From: Streptomyces mutomycini
GTDB taxonomy: Bacteria; Actinomycetota; Actinomycetes; Streptomycetales; Streptomycetaceae
Direction of reading: 5' to 3'
Assembly (NCBI RefSeq): GCF_001700505.1
Contig: NZ_MAPV01000014.1
Span: 1-35,580, forward strand
Length of the DNA: 35,580 nt
A program made the position numbers and the translations under genes. Positions 32,552 through 35,580 of this stretch are shown piece by piece (the first letter of the stretch is position 1; every line of letters starts with the position of its first letter). The notes below the pieces were generated by a model. It was given only the letters and a program-made list of their open reading frames with translations, was not told where the DNA came from and searched no databases.

Positions 32552-32581
32552 TTCAACAGAGTGTTGAAGGCGGGATAGGGT
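32552..32581 (+). promoter_or_regulatory. Perfect palindrome in the predicted ureA promoter
   Basis: TTCAACA-GAG-TGTTGAA (32552-32568) has perfect 7-bp arms. TTCAAC (32552-32557), 18 bases, TAGGGT (32576-32581) is a possible promoter, so the palindrome would cover the -35 and part of the spacer. It does not look like the Nur or GlnR consensus. It is a candidate repressor site for the urease operon. Confidence 0.6.
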
Positions 32582-32631
32582 CCCGCTGCGCCCGGGGCAG
32601 GTACCGGGCGGAAGACGAAGAGGGTGGAAGC

Positions 32632-32934
32632 GTGCAACTGACTCCGCACGAACAGGAACGCCTGCTCATCCATGTGGCCGCCGATGTCGCAGAGAAGCGC
32701 AGGGCGCGCGGACTGCGGCTGAATCACCCCGAGGCCATCGCGCTCATCACCTCCCACCTTCTCGAGGGTGCCCGCGACGGCCGGACCGTGGCCGAACTGA
32801 TGGCGTCCGGCAGGAAGGTCCTCACCCGTGCGGACGTCATGGACGGCATCCCGGAGATGATCCACGACGTCCAGGTCGAGGCGACCTTCCCGGACGGCAC
32901 CAAGCTCGTCACCGTCCACGACCCGATCGTCTGA
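32632..32934 (+). CDS. ureA: Urease gamma subunit
   Basis: A 100-residue urease structural subunit. [33 protein letters not shown] and [18 protein letters not shown] end are as in all UreA proteins, and the length is exact. It packs with UreB and UreC into the (UreABC)3 enzyme that splits urea into ammonia and carbamate in the cytoplasm. The start is GTG with a purine-rich SD (GGTGGAAG) just before it. It is the first gene of ureA-ureB-ureC-ureF; the upstream region has a perfect palindrome. Confidence 0.96.
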   Translation: MQLTPHEQERLLIHVAADVAEKRRARGLRLNHPEAIALITSHLLEGARDGRTVAELMASGRKVLTRADVMDGIPEMIHDVQVEATFPDGTKLVTVHDPIV

Positions 32935-32948
32935 CGGGGGAGCAGCCG

Positions 32949-33260
32949 ATGATTCCCGGAGAGATCCTTTACGCACAGGGCCCGGTGCCGCTCAACGAGG
33001 GCCGCCCCGTCACCCGCCTCACCGTCCTCAACGCCGCAGACCGGCCCGTCCAGGTCGGCTCGCACTACCACTTCGCCGAGGCCAACTCCGGCCTGGACTT
33101 CGACCGCCGCGCCGCCCACGGACTGCGGCTGAACATCGCCGCCGGAACCGCCGTGCGCTTCGAGCCAGGTATCCCCGTCGACGTCGAACTCGTCCCGCTC
33201 GCAGGTCTGCGCATCGTCCCCGGACTGCGCGGCGACACCGGAGGTTCCCTCGATGCCTGA
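32949..33260 (+). CDS. ureB: Urease beta subunit
   Basis: A 103-residue structural subunit. [30 protein letters not shown] core and [15 protein letters not shown] are the family blocks. It stabilises the UreC active-site barrel in the urease complex. It starts 14 bases after ureA with a GGGGGAG-type SD, and its 3' end overlaps the start of ureC by 8 bases, which indicates coupled translation and balanced subunit production. Confidence 0.96.
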   Translation: MIPGEILYAQGPVPLNEGRPVTRLTVLNAADRPVQVGSHYHFAEANSGLDFDRRAAHGLRLNIAAGTAVRFEPGIPVDVELVPLAGLRIVPGLRGDTGGSLDA

Positions 33261-34974
33261 GCTCAGCCGCCCCGTGTACGCCGACCTGTTCGGGCCCACC
33301 ACGGGTGACCGCATCCGACTGGCGGACACCGACCTCGTCGTGGAGATCGAGGAGGACCGCTCGGGCGGCCCCGGACGGGCCGGTGACGAAGCCGTGTTCG
33401 GCGGCGGCAAGGTGATCCGTGAATCGATGGGCCAGGCGCGGACCACCCGCGCCGAAGGCGCCCCCGACACCGTCGTCACCGGCGCCGTCGTCATCGACCA
33501 CTGGGGCATCGTCAAGGCCGACATCGGCATCCGCGACGGGCGGATCACCGGGATCGGCAAGGCCGGAAACCCGGACACGATGGACGGAGTCCACCCCGAG
33601 CTGGTCATCGGACCCGAGACCGAGATCATCGCGGGCAACGGCAAGTTCATCACCGCGGGCGCCATCGACGCGCACGTCCACTTCATCTCGCCGACCCTCG
33701 TCGACCAGGCGCTGTCCTCCGGGATCACCACACTGGTCGGTGGGGGCACGGGCCCGGCCGAAGGCACCAAGGCCACGACGATCACCCCGGGCCCCTGGCA
33801 TCTGGCCCGGATGTTCGAGGCGTTGGAGGGCTACCCGGTCAACATCGGTCTGCTCGGCAAGGGCAACACGATGTCCCGCGAGGCCATGCACTCCCAACTG
33901 CGCGCCGGGGCGCTCGGATTCAAGATCCATGAGGACTGGGGCGCGACCCCCGCCGTCATCGACGCCTGCCTGGGCGTGTGCGAGGAGACCGGCGCCCAGC
34001 TCGCCATCCACACGGACACGCTCAACGAGGCCGGCTTCGTCGCCGACACGCTGGCCGCCATCGCCGGGCGATCCATCCATGCCTACCACACCGAAGGTGC
34101 CGGCGGCGGACACGCTCCCGACATCATCAGTGTGGTCTCGGAGCCGTACGTCCTGCCCAGCTCCACCAATCCGACCCGGCCGCACACCGTCAACACGATC
34201 GAGGAGCACCTCGACATGCTGATGGTCTGTCACCACCTCAATCCGGCAGTGCCGGAGGACCTGGCCTTCGCCGAGTCCCGGATCAGGCCTTCTACCATCG
34301 CGGCCGAGGACATCCTCCATGACCTCGGAGCGATTTCGATCATCTCCTCGGACTCCCAGGCGATGGGCCGCATCGGCGAGGTGATCCTACGTACCTGGCA
34401 GACCGCCCATGTGATGAAGCGGCGGCGCGGCGCACTGCCGGGTGACGGTTCCGCCGACAACCACCGAGCGCGTCGCTATGTCGCCAAATACACCATCAAC
34501 CCCGCGGTGGCCCAGGGCCTGGACCGGGAGATCGGCTCCGTCGAGACCGGCAAGCTCGCCGACCTCGTGCTCTGGGATCCGGCCTTCTTCGGCGTCAAAC
34601 CGCAACTGGTGATCAAGGGCGGCCAGATCGCCTACGCCCAGATGGGCGACGCCAACGCCTCGATCCCCACCCCGCAGCCGGTCATGCCCCGCCCGATGTT
34701 CGGCGCAGTGGGCCGGGCCCCCGCGGCCAACTCCTTCAACTTCGTCTCCTCGGCCGCCATCGAGGCCGGGCTGCCCGGCCGCCTGGGCCTCGGCAAGGAG
34801 TTCGTGGCGATCACCAGCACCCGAGGCGTCACGAAGGCGGACATGCGGGAGAACGACGCCCTGCCCCGGGTCACCGTCAACCCCGACAGCTTCGCCGTCA
34901 CCATCGACGGTGACCCCGTCGAACCCGCCCCCGCCGCCGAACTTCCCATGGCCCAGCGGTACTTCCTCTTCTGA
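33253..34974 (+). CDS. ureC: Urease alpha subunit (catalytic)
   Basis: A 573-residue catalytic subunit. Nickel ligands are visible at H141 and H143 (DAHVHF), the lysine that becomes carbamylated is K224 ([10 protein letters not shown]), and further ligands are H253, H279 and D367. The flap cysteine and histidine are C326 and H327 (MVCHHLNP). All active-site residues are present, so an active enzyme is expected once nickel is loaded. Length is standard (about 570). ureF follows after 17 bases. Confidence 0.97.
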   Translation: MPELSRPVYADLFGPTTGDRIRLADTDLVVEIEEDRSGGPGRAGDEAVFGGGKVIRESMGQARTTRAEGAPDTVVTGAVVIDHWGIVKADIGIRDGRITGIGKAGNPDTMDGVHPELVIGPETEIIAGNGKFITAGAIDAHVHFISPTLVDQALSSGITTLVGGGTGPAEGTKATTITPGPWHLARMFEALEGYPVNIGLLGKGNTMSREAMHSQLRAGALGFKIHEDWGATPAVIDACLGVCEETGAQLAIHTDTLNEAGFVADTLAAIAGRSIHAYHTEGAGGGHAPDIISVVSEPYVLPSSTNPTRPHTVNTIEEHLDMLMVCHHLNPAVPEDLAFAESRIRPSTIAAEDILHDLGAISIISSDSQAMGRIGEVILRTWQTAHVMKRRRGALPGDGSADNHRARRYVAKYTINPAVAQGLDREIGSVETGKLADLVLWDPAFFGVKPQLVIKGGQIAYAQMGDANASIPTPQPVMPRPMFGAVGRAPAANSFNFVSSAAIEAGLPGRLGLGKEFVAITSTRGVTKADMRENDALPRVTVNPDSFAVTIDGDPVEPAPAAELPMAQRYFLF

Positions 34975-34991
34975 GGGCAGGACAGCACTTC

Positions 34992-35580
34992 ATGACGACA
35001 CGCGCAGCCCTGCTCGTCCTCGCCGACGGCCGGTTCCCCGCCGGTGGCCACGCCCACTCCGGTGGAGCCGAGCCGGCCGTCAAAGCGGGACACATCCGCA
35101 ACGCCCAGGACCTGGCGGACTTCTGCCTGGGCCGGCTCCACACCACCGGGCTCACCTCCGCCGCCCTGGCAGCCGCGGCGGCCCACGGCCTGGACCCGCT
35201 CGCCCTGGACGAGGCCGCCGACGCCCGGACGCCCTCGCCCGCGCTCAGGAGCGTCGCACGCAAGCTCGGCCGTCAGCTGATGAGGGCGGCACGAGCCACC
35301 TGGCCCAGTGCCGAACTGGCCGCACTCGCCGAAGCCCGGCCGCGCGGTGCCCACCAGCCCGTCGTCCTCGGGCTCACGGCACGCTCCGCGGGCCTGGGAC
35401 CCGCCGACGCCGCACACTGCGTCGCCTACGAAACGGTCAGTGGCCCGGCCACTGCGGTGGTCCGCCTGCTGTCCCTGGACCCCTTCGAGGCGGTCGCGGT
35501 CCTCGCCCGGCTCGCACCCGCCCTCGACCAGGTCGCCGAACAGGCTACCGAGGCCGCACGGCAGGGCGTCGACGCCCTGC
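34992..35580 (+). CDS. ureF: Urease accessory protein UreF (3' end beyond window)
   Basis: 196 complete codons are visible and the frame is open at the right edge; UreF proteins are about 220-230 residues, so roughly 30 are missing. LLVLADGRFPAGGHAHSGG near the start is the UreF motif, and the rest is all-helical, alanine-rich. UreF joins UreD and UreG in the complex that loads nickel and CO2 onto UreC, with UreF acting on the GTPase UreG. ureG and ureD are expected just outside the window in the usual gene order. Confidence 0.92.
   Translation, partial: MTTRAALLVLADGRFPAGGHAHSGGAEPAVKAGHIRNAQDLADFCLGRLHTTGLTSAALAAAAAHGLDPLALDEAADARTPSPALRSVARKLGRQLMRAARATWPSAELAALAEARPRGAHQPVVLGLTARSAGLGPADAAHCVAYETVSGPATAVVRLLSLDPFEAVAVLARLAPALDQVAEQATEAARQGVDAL

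Overview
The window looks like a chromosomal piece of a Streptomyces or very close relative. GC content is very high, genes are strongly biased to G/C at codon third positions, GTG and TTG starts are common, stretches of same-strand genes overlap by a few bases, and the gene content is typical of the genus (ECF41 sigma factor, DasR/HutC-like GntR regulator, ROK regulator, paired CNNM/CBS proteins, RsbW-like ATPase, an NlpC/P60 hydrolase behind a c-di-AMP riboswitch). No rRNA, tRNA, insertion sequence, phage gene, CRISPR array or biosynthetic cluster was seen. This reads as ordinary core or near-core chromosome.

Layout. 1-5 kb: a DUF885 metallopeptidase-like gene cut by the left edge, an Lrp/AsnC regulator divergent from a PLP sulfur-amino-acid lyase, and a membrane-anchored ACT-GNAT protein whose 3' end overlaps the lyase. 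5-9 kb: a Tat-exported PhoD phosphatase, an ECF41 sigma factor and a GntR regulator with an operator-like palindrome in its own promoter. 9-14 kb: a ROK regulator, a two-component system (LuxR-type regulator and HisKA_3 kinase) and a divergent ABC exporter that the two-component system probably controls. 14-21 kb: a small unknown protein, a Mug DNA glycosylase, purB, an SGNH esterase, two overlapping CNNM/CBS membrane proteins and a GNAT enzyme. 21-22 kb: a ribbon-helix-helix/Doc-like toxin-antitoxin pair and a METTL7/TMT1-like methyltransferase. 22-27 kb: the biotin genes bioB-bioA-bioD, with bioF divergent. 27-32 kb: RsbW-like ATPase, LysR/LysE divergent pair, NlpC/P60 hydrolase with riboswitch, a gene-poor stretch of about 0.85 kb, and a TetR regulator divergent from an ABC-2/YhgE-like membrane protein. 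32.5 kb to the right edge: urease genes ureA-ureB-ureC-ureF, the last one cut by the edge.

How genes work together. BioF, BioA, BioD and BioB give the four late steps of biotin synthesis. UreABC is the urease apoenzyme and UreF an activation chaperone; UreG and UreD should lie beyond the right edge. Four regulator-target pairs are divergent (AsnC/lyase, kinase/ABC, LysR/LysE, TetR/membrane protein).

Most interesting items: a Doc-like toxin that keeps the Fic fold but has lost the catalytic His and the Lys/Arg of the motif, behind a perfect palindrome; a clear ydaO-type c-di-AMP riboswitch next to the start of a cell-wall hydrolase; perfect palindromes in the promoter regions of ureA, the SGNH gene and the GntR gene; a cysteine-rich tail on BioB; and a TMT1-like methyltransferase directly downstream of bioD. 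All functional statements rest on reading sequence motifs; no database search was run.
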